A stretch of DNA of 17,097 nt from DATCZS01 sp036525795 (GCA_036525795.1 DATCZS010000014.1:1-17097), one strand, 5' to 3'. Numbered from the stretch's first letter, positions 1 to 7,073 are shown. Translations and numbers: made by a program. Notes: generated by a model from the sequence alone, not told the origin.

Positions 1-9
1 CTCGCCCTG

Positions 10-657
10 ATGTTGCCGAATGCGGTTCTCTTCGATGCCGGCGGAACACTGGTGCTGCAGGACCCGGTGCGCATGGCCACCCGTCTCGACCATCCGGTCG
101 ACACCGCCACCGCGTTCGAAGCCCACTACCGGGCGATGGCAGAGTTCTCGCGGCTGCGCCTCGACGGCGGCGATCACACCTGGGACTGGTGGCTGGAGCG
201 CTATTTCACGCTGCTGGGTCATCCCCATCCGGAAACCGCCGGTGTGTTGATCGACCGCGGGTACGGGTTGTGGTCGTGGCCGATCCCCGGCGTTGCCGAT
301 GCCATCGAGGCGCTGCGTGCATCGGGGGTGCGGGTGGCGGTGATCTCGAACTCGGATGGTTCGGTCGAGCAGTCGCTCGGGGAGGCGGGGCTCGGCTCGC
401 TGTTCGAGGAAGTGGTGGACTCCGAGGTGGTGGGCGTCAAGAAGCCCGATCCCGGGATCTTCCATCTGGCGTTGGAGCGGCTCGGCATGAGCGCCGCCTC
501 CACCTGGTACGTGGGCGACTCCGAATATCACGACGTCGGCGGCGCCCTCTCCGCCGGCCTCGCCCGCGCGTTCCTGATCGACCCGCTCGGGCTGCACCCG
601 GCGGTGCCCGATCGGATCACCGGCGTGGCGGATCTGCCCCGCCTGCTGGCGACCTGA
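10..657 (+). CDS. HAD-superfamily hydrolase (haloacid dehalogenase-like)
   Basis: A 215-residue protein of the HAD hydrolase superfamily, which mostly comprises small-molecule phosphatases and some dehalogenases. The four HAD motifs are visible: the nucleophile loop FDAGGTL with Asp9, motif II VISNSD with Ser113 or Ser115, the motif III lysine in KKPDP (Lys145), and motif IV GDSEYHD with Asp170 and Asp175. A helical cap lies between residues of about 17 and 90. The residue two after the nucleophile, normally the acid/base Asp of phosphatases, is Gly11, so a phosphatase role is not assured. The ATG is part of TGATG at 8-12, so an upstream gene may end here and be translationally coupled. The substrate cannot be assigned. 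It lies just upstream of, and apparently separate from, the ribosomal protein operon. Confidence 0.85.
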   Translation: MLPNAVLFDAGGTLVLQDPVRMATRLDHPVDTATAFEAHYRAMAEFSRLRLDGGDHTWDWWLERYFTLLGHPHPETAGVLIDRGYGLWSWPIPGVADAIEALRASGVRVAVISNSDGSVEQSLGEAGLGSLFEEVVDSEVVGVKKPDPGIFHLALERLGMSAASTWYVGDSEYHDVGGALSAGLARAFLIDPLGLHPAVPDRITGVADLPRLLAT

Positions 658-678
658 GAACCGGGCCGCCGGTCCCGC

Positions 679-703
679 CACCCGGTACCGCCGCCGCCGG
701 GTG
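679..703 (+). terminator. Hairpin after the HAD gene, possible terminator
   Basis: CACCCGG (679-685) is a perfect 7-bp complement of CCGGGTG (697-703) across an 11-base loop, and a smaller hairpin (660-664 with 669-673) precedes it. There is no T-run, so at most it is a GC-rich, U-less terminator. The local GC content makes chance hairpins likely. Confidence 0.3.
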
Positions 704-710
704 CCCGGCT

Positions 711-739
711 TTGCGGCCGCCGTCGGCATCCCGTATCCT
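711..739 (+). promoter_or_regulatory. Promoter of the rplM-rpsI-glmM operon
   Basis: TTGCGG (711-716) and TATCCT (734-739) are separated by exactly 17 bases, a good match to a housekeeping sigma-70/SigA promoter. Transcription would start near 746 and give a leader of about 75 bases before rplM. The hexamers and spacing are seen in the sequence; promoter activity is inferred. Confidence 0.55.
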
Positions 740-748
740 ATTGGCGCT

Positions 749-803
749 CTCGCGACGCGAGGGCATCTCGTTTCCCACTCGAGATTCCCGGTCGCCTACG
801 ACC
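749..803 (+). promoter_or_regulatory. Structured 5' leader of rplM (three consecutive hairpins)
   Basis: Three short perfect stems sit one after another between the predicted transcription start and the rplM start: CTCGC/GCGAG (749-753 with 757-761), TCTCG/CGAGA (766-770 with 780-784) and GGTCG/CGACC (790-794 with 799-803). Ribosomal protein operons are often autoregulated through such leaders, and L13 leaders are known in Firmicutes. I cannot match this one to a described family. Confidence 0.3.
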
Positions 804-819
804 GTTTGGATGTGTACGA

Positions 820-1278
820 ATGACCCAACAAAAGACGTTCTCTCCCAAGGCGTCCGATCTCACCCACGACTGGTGGGTGGTCGACGCCACCGACCTGCCG
901 CTCGGCCGGCTCGCCTCCGAGGTGGCCAAGCTGATCCGCGGCAAGCACAAGCCGACCTTCGCCCCCCACCTCGACGGAGGCGACTACGTGATCGTGGTCA
1001 ACGCCGAGAAGGTGGCGGTGACATCCGACAAGAGCCAGGAGAAGATCTACTACCGCCACTCCGGGTACCCGGGCGGTCTCAAGGAGGAGCGATTCGATGC
1101 CCTTCTCGCCCGACGGCCGGAGCAGATCATCGAGCGTGCGGTGAAGGGCATGCTTCCCAAGAACCGGCTCGGCCGCAAGATCGGCAAGAAGCTCAAGGTC
1201 TACGCCGGCCCGGATCACCCGCATGCCGCCCAGCAGCCGCAGCCCCGCGCCATTCCCGTTCGAAAGGCGGAGTCCTGA
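820..1278 (+). CDS. rplM: 50S ribosomal protein L13
   Basis: A 152-residue ribosomal protein L13 (uL13), an early-assembling protein of the large subunit that binds 23S rRNA. Recognisable blocks are the N-terminal WWVVDATDLPLGRLAS (about residues 18-33), the GKHKPTFAPHLDGGDYV segment (about 41-57), YYRHSGYPGG (about 77-86) and the MLPKNRLGRK block (about 111-120). The length is slightly above the usual 142-147 because of a C-terminal tail rich in Gln, Pro and Ala. The ribosome binding site is weak (TTGGA about 9 bases upstream), but the start fits the L13 N-terminus. Its TGA overlaps the ATG of rpsI by one base, so the two are probably translationally coupled in the conserved L13-S9 operon. 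Confidence 0.98.
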   Translation: MTQQKTFSPKASDLTHDWWVVDATDLPLGRLASEVAKLIRGKHKPTFAPHLDGGDYVIVVNAEKVAVTSDKSQEKIYYRHSGYPGGLKEERFDALLARRPEQIIERAVKGMLPKNRLGRKIGKKLKVYAGPDHPHAAQQPQPRAIPVRKAES

Positions 1279-1670
1279 TGTCGAAGCCACTCGTCCAAGC
1301 CACCGGTCGCCGCAAGGAATCCGTCGCCCGCGTGCGGTTGCGTGACGGCGCCGGTCAGGTCACCCTCAACGGCAAGGCCCTCGAGGCGTACTTCCCCACC
1401 ATGGCCACCCGCCTCCGGGTGATGGAGCCTCTTCAGATCACCCAGACCCAGGGTCGCTACGACATCGATGCCACCCTCGAGGGTGGCGGCACCACGGGTC
1501 AGTCCGACGCATTGCGGCTGGGGATCGCACGGGCACTCATCGAGCTCGATCCCGAACTGCGCTCGGTCTTGAAGAAGGCCGGGCTGCTGCGCCGTGACGA
1601 CCGTCAGGTGGAGCGCAAGAAGTACGGGCTCCGGAAGGCTCGGCGGGCTCCGCAGTACACCAAGCGCTGA
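1278..1670 (+). CDS. rpsI: 30S ribosomal protein S9
   Basis: A 130-residue ribosomal protein S9 (uS9) of the small subunit, whose C-terminal tail reaches the P-site tRNA. It has the N-terminal QATGRRKESVARVRL block (about residues 7-21), the GGGTTGQSDALRLGIARAL block (about 69-87) and the highly basic C-terminus ending YTKR, with the invariant terminal Lys-Arg. The ATG overlaps the L13 stop codon (TGATG), which fixes the start. glmM begins 11 bases after its stop, so one transcript probably links ribosome production with amino-sugar synthesis, as in many actinobacteria. Confidence 0.98.
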   Translation: MSKPLVQATGRRKESVARVRLRDGAGQVTLNGKALEAYFPTMATRLRVMEPLQITQTQGRYDIDATLEGGGTTGQSDALRLGIARALIELDPELRSVLKKAGLLRRDDRQVERKKYGLRKARRAPQYTKR

Positions 1671-1681
1671 CGCGTCGGCCG

Positions 1682-3019
1682 ATGTTGCGCGACGGCCGCC
1701 GGCTGTTCGGCACCGATGGAGTGCGCGGTGTGGCGAACACCGAGTTGACTCCCCAGTTTGCCCTCGATCTCGGGCGGGCGGCGGGGTCGTTGCTGTCGGC
1801 CGGACCGGTGGTGGTGGGACGTGACACCCGCCGTTCGGGCGAGATGCTGTCGATGGCGGTCCAGGCCGGGTTCAACGCCGCAGGCGTCGACACCGTCGAC
1901 GTCGGGGTCCTCCCGTCCGGAGGCATCAGCCACCTCACCCGCGAATCCTCCGCGGAGATGGGGGTGGTGGTGTCTGCGTCTCACAACCCGGCCGCCGACA
2001 ACGGGATCAAGTTCCTCGACAAGCTGGGCACCAAGCTGTCCGACGAGACCGAGGACAGGATCGAGGCGCGCCTCAGGGCGCCCGGCTCGGTGGTGATCCC
2101 GTACGGGCCGGGGGTGGGGACCCGTTTCCCCCGGACCGACGCCCTCGAGACGTACGTGGCCGACCTGGCCAAGGGCGCCACCTACACGTTTCGGGGGATC
2201 CGGGTGTTGCTGGACTGCGCCAACGGTGCGGCCTACCAGGCCGCACCGGCGCTGTTCCGCAAGCTGGGGACCGACGTCGAGGTGGTCAACGCCGAGCCGA
2301 ACGGGATGAACATCAACGACGGCTGCGGCGCCACCCACCCCGAGCATGTGGCGTCGCTCGCCTCGGGCCGGGTCGGGCTGGCGTTCGACGGTGACGCCGA
2401 CCGGCTGATCGCCACAGACGAGCGGGGCGGCATCGTGGACGGCGACCGGATCATGGCGATCGTGGCCAGGCACTGGAAGCGGGCTTCGAAGCTCAAGAAC
2501 GACCTGGTCGTGACCACGGTGATGGCCAATCTCGGGTTCAAGAAGTCCATGGCCGAGGCCGGGATCGACGTGATCGAGACAAAGGTGGGCGACCGGTACG
2601 TGCTCGAGGCGATGCACTCGCACAAGGCGGTGCTGGGCGGCGAACAGTCCGGGCATGTCATCTTCCTCGATCGCGGGCGCACCGGCGACGGGCTGCTCAC
2701 CGCCATCCGGCTGCTCGAGGTGGTTGCCGGGACGGGCCGGACGCTCGCCGAGCTGTCGGCCGAGGCGATGGTCACCTTCCCCCAGCGCCTCGTGAACGTG
2801 CGGGTCGCGTCGAAGGACGGGCTCGAAGGGGCGGAGGAGCTGTGGGCCGAGGTGGAGGCGGTCGAGGAGGAGATGGCGGGCAACGGCCGTGTGCTGATCC
2901 GCCCGTCCGGGACCGAGCCGGTGATCCGTGTCATGGTGGAGGCGGCTGGCGAAGACGACGCGGTGCGGTACGCTGAGCGTCTCGCCGCCATGGTCGAGTC
3001 GGCCATGGGCGGCGCCTGA
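1682..3019 (+). CDS. glmM: Phosphoglucosamine mutase
   Basis: A 445-residue alpha-D-phosphohexomutase that converts glucosamine-6-phosphate to glucosamine-1-phosphate in cytoplasmic UDP-GlcNAc synthesis. Visible signatures in order are LFGTDGVRG near the N-terminus (8-16), the phosphoserine loop SASHNP with catalytic Ser100, the Mg-binding DGDADR (236-241), the sugar-binding GGEQSGH (319-325) and the phosphate-binding RPSGTEP (407-413). The GEQSG loop and length are typical of GlmM rather than phosphoglucomutase or phosphomannomutase. No clear ribosome binding site precedes the ATG. With only 11 bases after rpsI, re-initiation on the operon mRNA is likely. The glmS gene for the preceding pathway step lies downstream, past a ribozyme-bearing gap. 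Confidence 0.98.
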   Translation: MLRDGRRLFGTDGVRGVANTELTPQFALDLGRAAGSLLSAGPVVVGRDTRRSGEMLSMAVQAGFNAAGVDTVDVGVLPSGGISHLTRESSAEMGVVVSASHNPAADNGIKFLDKLGTKLSDETEDRIEARLRAPGSVVIPYGPGVGTRFPRTDALETYVADLAKGATYTFRGIRVLLDCANGAAYQAAPALFRKLGTDVEVVNAEPNGMNINDGCGATHPEHVASLASGRVGLAFDGDADRLIATDERGGIVDGDRIMAIVARHWKRASKLKNDLVVTTVMANLGFKKSMAEAGIDVIETKVGDRYVLEAMHSHKAVLGGEQSGHVIFLDRGRTGDGLLTAIRLLEVVAGTGRTLAELSAEAMVTFPQRLVNVRVASKDGLEGAEELWAEVEAVEEEMAGNGRVLIRPSGTEPVIRVMVEAAGEDDAVRYAERLAAMVESAMGGA

Positions 3020-3083
3020 AGCGGCGGCGACACGAGGAGGTCGATTCCCGAGCGAGCAACCTGCGACTGGACCATTCACAGAC

Positions 3084-3235
3084 AGCGCCAGACCTCGCAC
3101 TGCGGTGCGAGGTGACGAGGAGAGAGGTCATCGAAGCATTCGGCGGGTGCCTCTCCGGCCTTCCACGGTCGTGACGGGTGAGAGCAAATCCCGGGAGTGA
3201 TCCCGGGGACAGAGGCTCACTCGAAGTGGGTGACC
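3084..3235 (+). ncRNA. glmS ribozyme: glmS self-cleaving ribozyme/riboswitch (GlcN6P-responsive)
   Basis: Upstream of glmS, the sequence follows the glmS ribozyme layout. The cleavage context is A|GCGCC, giving a predicted cut between 3084 and 3085. A perfect 9-bp P1 hairpin pairs 3092-3100 with 3105-3113. The conserved GACGAGG (3114-3120) follows. GAGAGG (3122-3127) pairs with CCTCTC (3150-3155) around the conserved core TCATCGAA...TTCGGCGG (3128-3146), and CGCC (3086-3089) can pair with GGCG (3142-3145). P3 is 3157-3166 with 3226-3235, including two mismatches. Next come the AAATC...GGACA framework (3186-3211) and a P4 stem (3189-3196 with 3201-3208) capped by a GUGA tetraloop, as in known members. 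In known cases glucosamine-6-phosphate is the cofactor for cleavage, which lowers glmS mRNA when product is plentiful. Function here is inferred from motif match and genomic position. Confidence 0.92.
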
Positions 3236-3287
3236 ATCCCGGTCACGGTCCCGGTCGCGTACACAGCTTCCAGACGCCGACGGCGTC
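3230..3287 (+). promoter_or_regulatory. Hairpins between the ribozyme and the glmS ribosome binding site
   Basis: Two perfect 6-bp stems follow the ribozyme. GTGACC/GGTCAC (3230-3235 with 3241-3246, 5-base loop) re-uses the 3' strand of ribozyme helix P3, so the two structures would exclude one another. GACGCC/GGCGTC (3273-3278 with 3282-3287, 3-base loop) ends 6 bases before the glmS ribosome binding site AGGAGG (3294-3299). There is no T-run to suggest termination. The pairings are seen in the sequence; any regulatory role is inference. Confidence 0.3.
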
Positions 3288-3309
3288 ATGAACAGGAGGA
3301 GGGTGCTGT

Positions 3310-5136
3310 ATGTGCGGCATCGTTGGCTATGTCGGGCCCAGGCAGGCGCTCGACGTGTTGATTCCCGGTCTCGAACGGCTCGAGTACCGCGGCTACGACT
3401 CGGCGGGCGTTGCCCTGCGCAACGACGACCGGCTCGAGATCGTCAAACGGGTCGGCCGGATGAGCGATCTCAACGCGGCCATCGCCGAGGCGGCGCCGAG
3501 TGGCGACATCGGCATCGGCCACACGCGGTGGGCGACCCACGGCGCCCCCAACACGGACAACGCCCATCCCCATCTCGACTGCACCGGGTCGCTGGCGCTG
3601 GTCCACAACGGCATCGTCGAGAACTGGGCCGAGCTGAAGGCGGGGCTGGTCGGGCGGGGGCACGCGTTCCACAGCGACACGGACACCGAGGTGGTGGCCC
3701 ATCTGCTCGAGGAGCAGGCGGCGCTGTCGCTGGGTGATGCGGTCCGCCACGTCATGCGCGTGGCCGAAGGCGCGCTGGCCCTGGCGGTGATGAGGAAGGA
3801 CGAGCCGGGCCTGATCGTCGGCGCCCGCCGTCACAGCCCGCTGGTGGTGGGACGGGGCGACGGCGAGAACTTCCTCGCATCCGACATCCCGGCGTTTCTC
3901 GACCACACCCGGCAGATGATCGTCATCGACGAGGACCGGGTGGTCGAGGTGCGGTCGGACTCGGTGGTGGTCACCGATCTCGACGGCAACCGGGTCGTGC
4001 CTGACGAGCGCATGGTGGAATGGGACCTGGCGGCTGCCGAGAAGGGCGGCTTTCCCACGTTCATGCTCAAGGAGATCCACGAGCAGCCCGAGGCGATCGC
4101 CGACACGCTGCGAGGGCGAGTCGAGAACTCGGAGCGGGTGGAACTGCGCGAGCTTCAGCTCCCCGACGAGGTCCTCCGCACGATCGACAAGGTGTTCGTG
4201 GTCGCCTGCGGCACGTCCTACCACGCCGCCATGATGGCGAAGTACGCGATCGAGCGGTGGACCAGGCTGCCCGTCGAGATCGACATCGCATCGGAGTTCC
4301 GATACCGCGACCCGGTGCTCGACGGCCGGAGCCTGGTGATCGGCATCAGCCAGTCCGGGGAGACCATCGACACGCTGGCGGCGGCTCGGTACGCCAAGGC
4401 TCAGGGGTCGACGCTCATCGGCGTGTCCAACGTGGTCGACTCGGCGCTGGCCCGCGAGGCCGACGCGGTTCTCTACACCCGTGCCGGACCCGAGATCGGG
4501 GTGGCCGCCACCAAGACGTTCACCACCCAGCTGGTGGCGATGCAGCTGCTCGGCCTGTACCTCGCCCAGGTGCGGGGAACGATGGATCCCGGAACGGTGG
4601 CCTACCACATCACCGAGCTGGAGGCGCTCCCTTCCAAGGTGAAACGGGCGATCGCCGGCGGGGCGGCCGTCGCCGAGATGACAGCCGCATGGGGCGATGT
4701 GAGGGATTTCTTCTTCCTCGGGCGGTCGGGGGACTTCCCGGTTGCCATGGAAGGCGCCCTGAAGCTGAAGGAGATCGCCTACGTGCGCGCCGAGGGCTAC
4801 CCGGCCGGCGAGATGAAGCACGGGCCGATCGCCTTGATCGAGCCCGGTGTGGTGGTCGTCGGCGTGGCCACCGACACCCACATCCGCGCCAAGACGATGT
4901 CCAACATGCAGGAGATGAAGGCGCGGGGCGCCACCATCGTGATGGTGGTGGAGGAGGGGAACGAGGATGTCGGGGAGGTGGCCGACCACGTGATCGTGGT
5001 GCCAGACAGTCCCGACCTGCTGTGCACCGTCACCGCCACCGTGCCCCTCCAGCTGCTCGCCTATCACCTGGCCACCGCCAAGGGACTCGACGTCGACAAG
5101 CCGCGCAACCTCGCCAAGACGGTGACCGTGGAGTGA
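3310..5136 (+). CDS. glmS: Glutamine--fructose-6-phosphate aminotransferase (isomerizing)
   Basis: A 608-residue full-length GlmS, which makes glucosamine-6-phosphate from fructose-6-phosphate and glutamine and commits carbon to UDP-GlcNAc and peptidoglycan. The class II glutamine amidotransferase domain (1 to about 240) has the nucleophile Cys2 in MCGIVGYVG, exposed once Met1 is removed, plus LEYRGYDSAG (24-33) and HTRWATHG (71-78). Two SIS sugar-isomerase domains follow: ACGTSYH (299-305), SQSGET (347-352), PEIGVAATKTFT (394-405) and EGYPAGEMKHGP (495-506). The end is the family-typical DVDKPRNLAKTVTVE. The need for Cys2 fixes the ATG at 3310, and AGGAGG lies 10 bases upstream. Expression is probably controlled by the glmS ribozyme in its leader. 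acpS follows 36 bases later. Confidence 0.98.
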   Translation: MCGIVGYVGPRQALDVLIPGLERLEYRGYDSAGVALRNDDRLEIVKRVGRMSDLNAAIAEAAPSGDIGIGHTRWATHGAPNTDNAHPHLDCTGSLALVHNGIVENWAELKAGLVGRGHAFHSDTDTEVVAHLLEEQAALSLGDAVRHVMRVAEGALALAVMRKDEPGLIVGARRHSPLVVGRGDGENFLASDIPAFLDHTRQMIVIDEDRVVEVRSDSVVVTDLDGNRVVPDERMVEWDLAAAEKGGFPTFMLKEIHEQPEAIADTLRGRVENSERVELRELQLPDEVLRTIDKVFVVACGTSYHAAMMAKYAIERWTRLPVEIDIASEFRYRDPVLDGRSLVIGISQSGETIDTLAAARYAKAQGSTLIGVSNVVDSALAREADAVLYTRAGPEIGVAATKTFTTQLVAMQLLGLYLAQVRGTMDPGTVAYHITELEALPSKVKRAIAGGAAVAEMTAAWGDVRDFFFLGRSGDFPVAMEGALKLKEIAYVRAEGYPAGEMKHGPIALIEPGVVVVGVATDTHIRAKTMSNMQEMKARGATIVMVVEEGNEDVGEVADHVIVVPDSPDLLCTVTATVPLQLLAYHLATAKGLDVDKPRNLAKTVTVE

Positions 5137-5159
5137 GTGTGCCGGGGCGGTGGGGGCTC

Positions 5160-5165
5160 TAGCCT
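5160..5165 (+). promoter_or_regulatory. -10 element of acpS, likely leaderless transcript
   Basis: TAGCCT ends 7 bases before the acpS ATG (5173). That places the expected transcription start at the start codon, and no ribosome binding site is present. The same arrangement recurs at nnr, the P1 peptidase gene, ppa and pncA in this window. No convincing -35 hexamer is seen. Confidence 0.42.
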
Positions 5166-5172
5166 CCCGTCC

Positions 5173-5556
5173 ATGGAGATCATCGGTCTCGGCGTCGACC
5201 TGGCGGACATCGCCCGGGTCGAGCGCGTCTTCGAGAAGTACCCGCAGTTCATCGACCGGTGCTTCACCCCCCACGAGCGGGAGTACGCCCTCCGCTTCGC
5301 GCGCCCTGCCCGACGGCTGGCGGCCCGCTTCGCCGGGAAGGAGGCAGTCATGAAGTCGATGGGCACAGGATGGCGCCGCATACGGTGGACCGACATCGAG
5401 ATCACCGGTGGCGGCAAGCCCACGGTTCGCCTGGAGGGCAATGCCGCCCGCCGGGCGGCGATGCTGGGCGTCACCGAGGTCCACGTCACCATCACCCACA
5501 CGGACACCACGGCAATGGTGATGGCGGTCTCGGTCGGGCCGCACCGCCACGAGTGA
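5173..5556 (+). CDS. acpS: Holo-[acyl-carrier-protein] synthase
   Basis: A 127-residue AcpS-type 4'-phosphopantetheinyl transferase. It moves phosphopantetheine from CoA to the serine of acyl carrier protein, activating fatty-acid synthesis. The family signatures are GLGVDLADIARVE at the N-terminus with Mg ligand Asp9, FTPHEREYA (31-39) and RFAGKEAVMKSMG (52-64) with Glu57, followed by the C-terminal VTITHTDTTAMVMAV region. The ATG at 5173 is preferred over an in-frame GTG at 5137, because MEIIGLGVDL is the normal N-terminus and a -10-like TAGCCT lies just ahead. The place between glmS and nnr is common in actinobacteria. Confidence 0.94.
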   Translation: MEIIGLGVDLADIARVERVFEKYPQFIDRCFTPHEREYALRFARPARRLAARFAGKEAVMKSMGTGWRRIRWTDIEITGGGKPTVRLEGNAARRAAMLGVTEVHVTITHTDTTAMVMAVSVGPHRHE

Positions 5557-5578
5557 GCCCTGCGGTGGGTGTCTGCGG

Positions 5579-5600
5579 CGCCGGGCCTCTCCGCCCGGCG
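5579..5600 (+). terminator. Strong hairpin between acpS and nnr
   Basis: CGCCGGGC (5579-5586) and GCCCGGCG (5593-5600) form a perfect 8-bp stem with a 6-base loop, 22 bases after the acpS stop. There is no T-tract, as is usual for candidate terminators in high-GC actinobacteria. nnr appears to have its own promoter downstream, consistent with a transcription boundary. The rest of this 146-base gap is GC-rich with no other clear element. Confidence 0.4.
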
Positions 5601-5690
5601 GGCGGTGGCGCCGCCTCACGGCTCAGGGGAGGGACCGGGATGCCGCCCCGGCTCGTGTCGGCCCGGGGACGGCAGGGGGGAGCGGTGTCG

Positions 5691-5696
5691 TAGCAT
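5691..5696 (+). promoter_or_regulatory. -10 element of nnr, likely leaderless transcript
   Basis: TAGCAT ends 6 bases before the GTG start at 5703. Its TAG is in frame with nnr, so translation cannot begin further upstream. No ribosome binding site lies between, consistent with a leaderless mRNA. The -35 region is not recognisable. Confidence 0.45.
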
Positions 5697-5702
5697 TCGG
5701 GG

Positions 5703-7073
5703 GTGGTCCCCGTGCTCACCGCAGCAGAGTCGGCCCGACTCGACGCCGAATCGCCCGTTCCGGTCGGTCAGCTGATGGACCGCGCCGGGCTGGCCGTGGC
5801 GCTGGAGGCGGTGGCGATGGGGATCGGCGCCGGTGACCGCGTGGTCGTCCTCGCCGGACCGGGAAACAACGGAGGCGACGGATACGTGGCGGCTCACTAC
5901 CTGGCCCGTCGCGGGGTGAACGTGCGCGTCGAGTCGCTGGGCATGCCCAAGACCCTGGCCGCTGCCGACGCCGGTGCCCGGGCGGCCGCATCCGGCGTCG
6001 GCGTCTTCGACCTCGACCGTCCCCGGCCTGCGGATCTGGTCATCGATGCCGTGTTCGGGGGTGGGTCCCGCCACGGCCTCCCCGATCGGGTGCGGGAGTG
6101 GATGGAGGCGGCCGGCCGCGTTCTGGCCGTCGACATCCCGACCGGACTCGACCCCGACACCGGGTCGGTGGACGACCTCGCCTTCCGTGCCGAGCGCACG
6201 GTCACGTTCCACACACCGTTCCCCGGCCACTTTCTGGGGGTCGGTCCCGACCACACGGGGCGCCTGACTGTGGCCGACATCGGGCTTCAGGGGGGAGATC
6301 CAGTGCTCCGCGTTGTCGAGGCGCCGGACGCCCCCAGGCCGCCGAGGCTTCGAACGGCGCACAAGTGGTCGGCCGGGTCGGTGCTGGTGGTCGGCGGGGG
6401 AGAGGGGATGGTCGGGGCGGCGGTGATGGCGGCCCGTGCCGCCCTCCACTTCGGGGCCGGCGCCGTGGGACTGGCGACACCGCGGCCCGATCTGGCCCAG
6501 GTCCTGGCCCCCGAGATCCTGGCGTATCCGCTCGACGCCCTTCCTGACCGCTACGACGTGTGGGTGGTGGGGCCGGGCCTGGGTCTCGACAGGGGTGACC
6601 TGGTCGAGGCGGCCCTGCGCCGGGGCGGGCCCGTGGTTCTCGACGCAGACGCCCTCACGACCATCGACCGAACCCGTCTCGCCGAGCCCGGGGCACCACG
6701 GATCCTCACGCCTCACCTCGGCGAGTTCGCCCGCCTCTTCGGCCAGGAGGCTCCCTCCCCGGCCCGCCTGGCGGAAGTCGCAAACGAGGCGGGGTCGACG
6801 ATCGTGTTGAAGGGGAACCCGACCATCGTCACGGATGGCTCGGTCCCGTGGCTCGTTCTGAGCAATGGACCGGAGCTGGCAACGATCGGGTCGGGAGACG
6901 TCCTGGCGGGGATGATCGCCGCGCTTGCCGCCCGTGGGCTCGACGCTCCGGACGCGGCGCGTTCGGCCGCCTACTGGCACGGCGTGGCGGCTGCCGAGCT
7001 CGCCCGAGATTGCACCGTCACCGCCGATGTGCTCGCCCGCCGTGTCGGACGGTTCGCCTGGGAGCGGTCGTGA
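5703..7073 (+). CDS. nnr: Bifunctional NAD(P)H-hydrate repair enzyme (epimerase + ADP/ATP-dependent dehydratase)
   Basis: A 456-residue fusion that repairs hydrated NAD(P)H. The N-terminal YjeF_N epimerase domain (1 to about 205) interconverts the R and S forms; it has GPGNNGGDGY (52-61), the VIDAVFGGG region (113-121) and DIPTGLD (144-150, usually DIPSGLD). The C-terminal ribokinase-like dehydratase domain (about 215-456) restores the dinucleotide using ADP or ATP; it has TPHLGEFARL (336-345) and GSGDVLAG (396-403), in place of the usual GTGDVLAG, with catalytic Asp399. Length and domain order match the bacterial bifunctional enzyme. The GTG is the first possible start, because an in-frame TAG in the putative -10 box lies 12 bases upstream. 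Its TGA overlaps the alr GTG by 4 bases, so the two are probably coupled. Confidence 0.95.
   Translation: MVPVLTAAESARLDAESPVPVGQLMDRAGLAVALEAVAMGIGAGDRVVVLAGPGNNGGDGYVAAHYLARRGVNVRVESLGMPKTLAAADAGARAAASGVGVFDLDRPRPADLVIDAVFGGGSRHGLPDRVREWMEAAGRVLAVDIPTGLDPDTGSVDDLAFRAERTVTFHTPFPGHFLGVGPDHTGRLTVADIGLQGGDPVLRVVEAPDAPRPPRLRTAHKWSAGSVLVVGGGEGMVGAAVMAARAALHFGAGAVGLATPRPDLAQVLAPEILAYPLDALPDRYDVWVVGPGLGLDRGDLVEAALRRGGPVVLDADALTTIDRTRLAEPGAPRILTPHLGEFARLFGQEAPSPARLAEVANEAGSTIVLKGNPTIVTDGSVPWLVLSNGPELATIGSGDVLAGMIAALAARGLDAPDAARSAAYWHGVAAAELARDCTVTADVLARRVGRFAWERS

Noticed and set aside
1604..3100. Minus-strand open frame of 498 codons over glmM
   Set aside because: The opposite strand encodes a full GlmM with every signature; the antisense translation has no recognisable motif.
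2928..3200. Possible small plus-strand protein (90 codons) overlapping the glmM end and the gap before glmS
   Set aside because: It has no homology I recognise and overlaps most of the ribozyme, whose structured sequence explains this region better.
5137..5172. GTG at 5137 as the start of acpS
   Set aside because: It would add 12 residues of Gly/Ser-rich sequence not found in AcpS and begins immediately after the glmS stop without a ribosome binding site. The 5173 ATG gives the canonical N-terminus.
3286..5619. A 777-codon open frame on the minus strand across glmS and acpS
   Set aside because: Its translation is low-complexity, rich in His, Arg, Gly and Asp, as expected for an antisense shadow of a GC-rich gene. 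The plus strand encodes complete GlmS and AcpS with all catalytic motifs.
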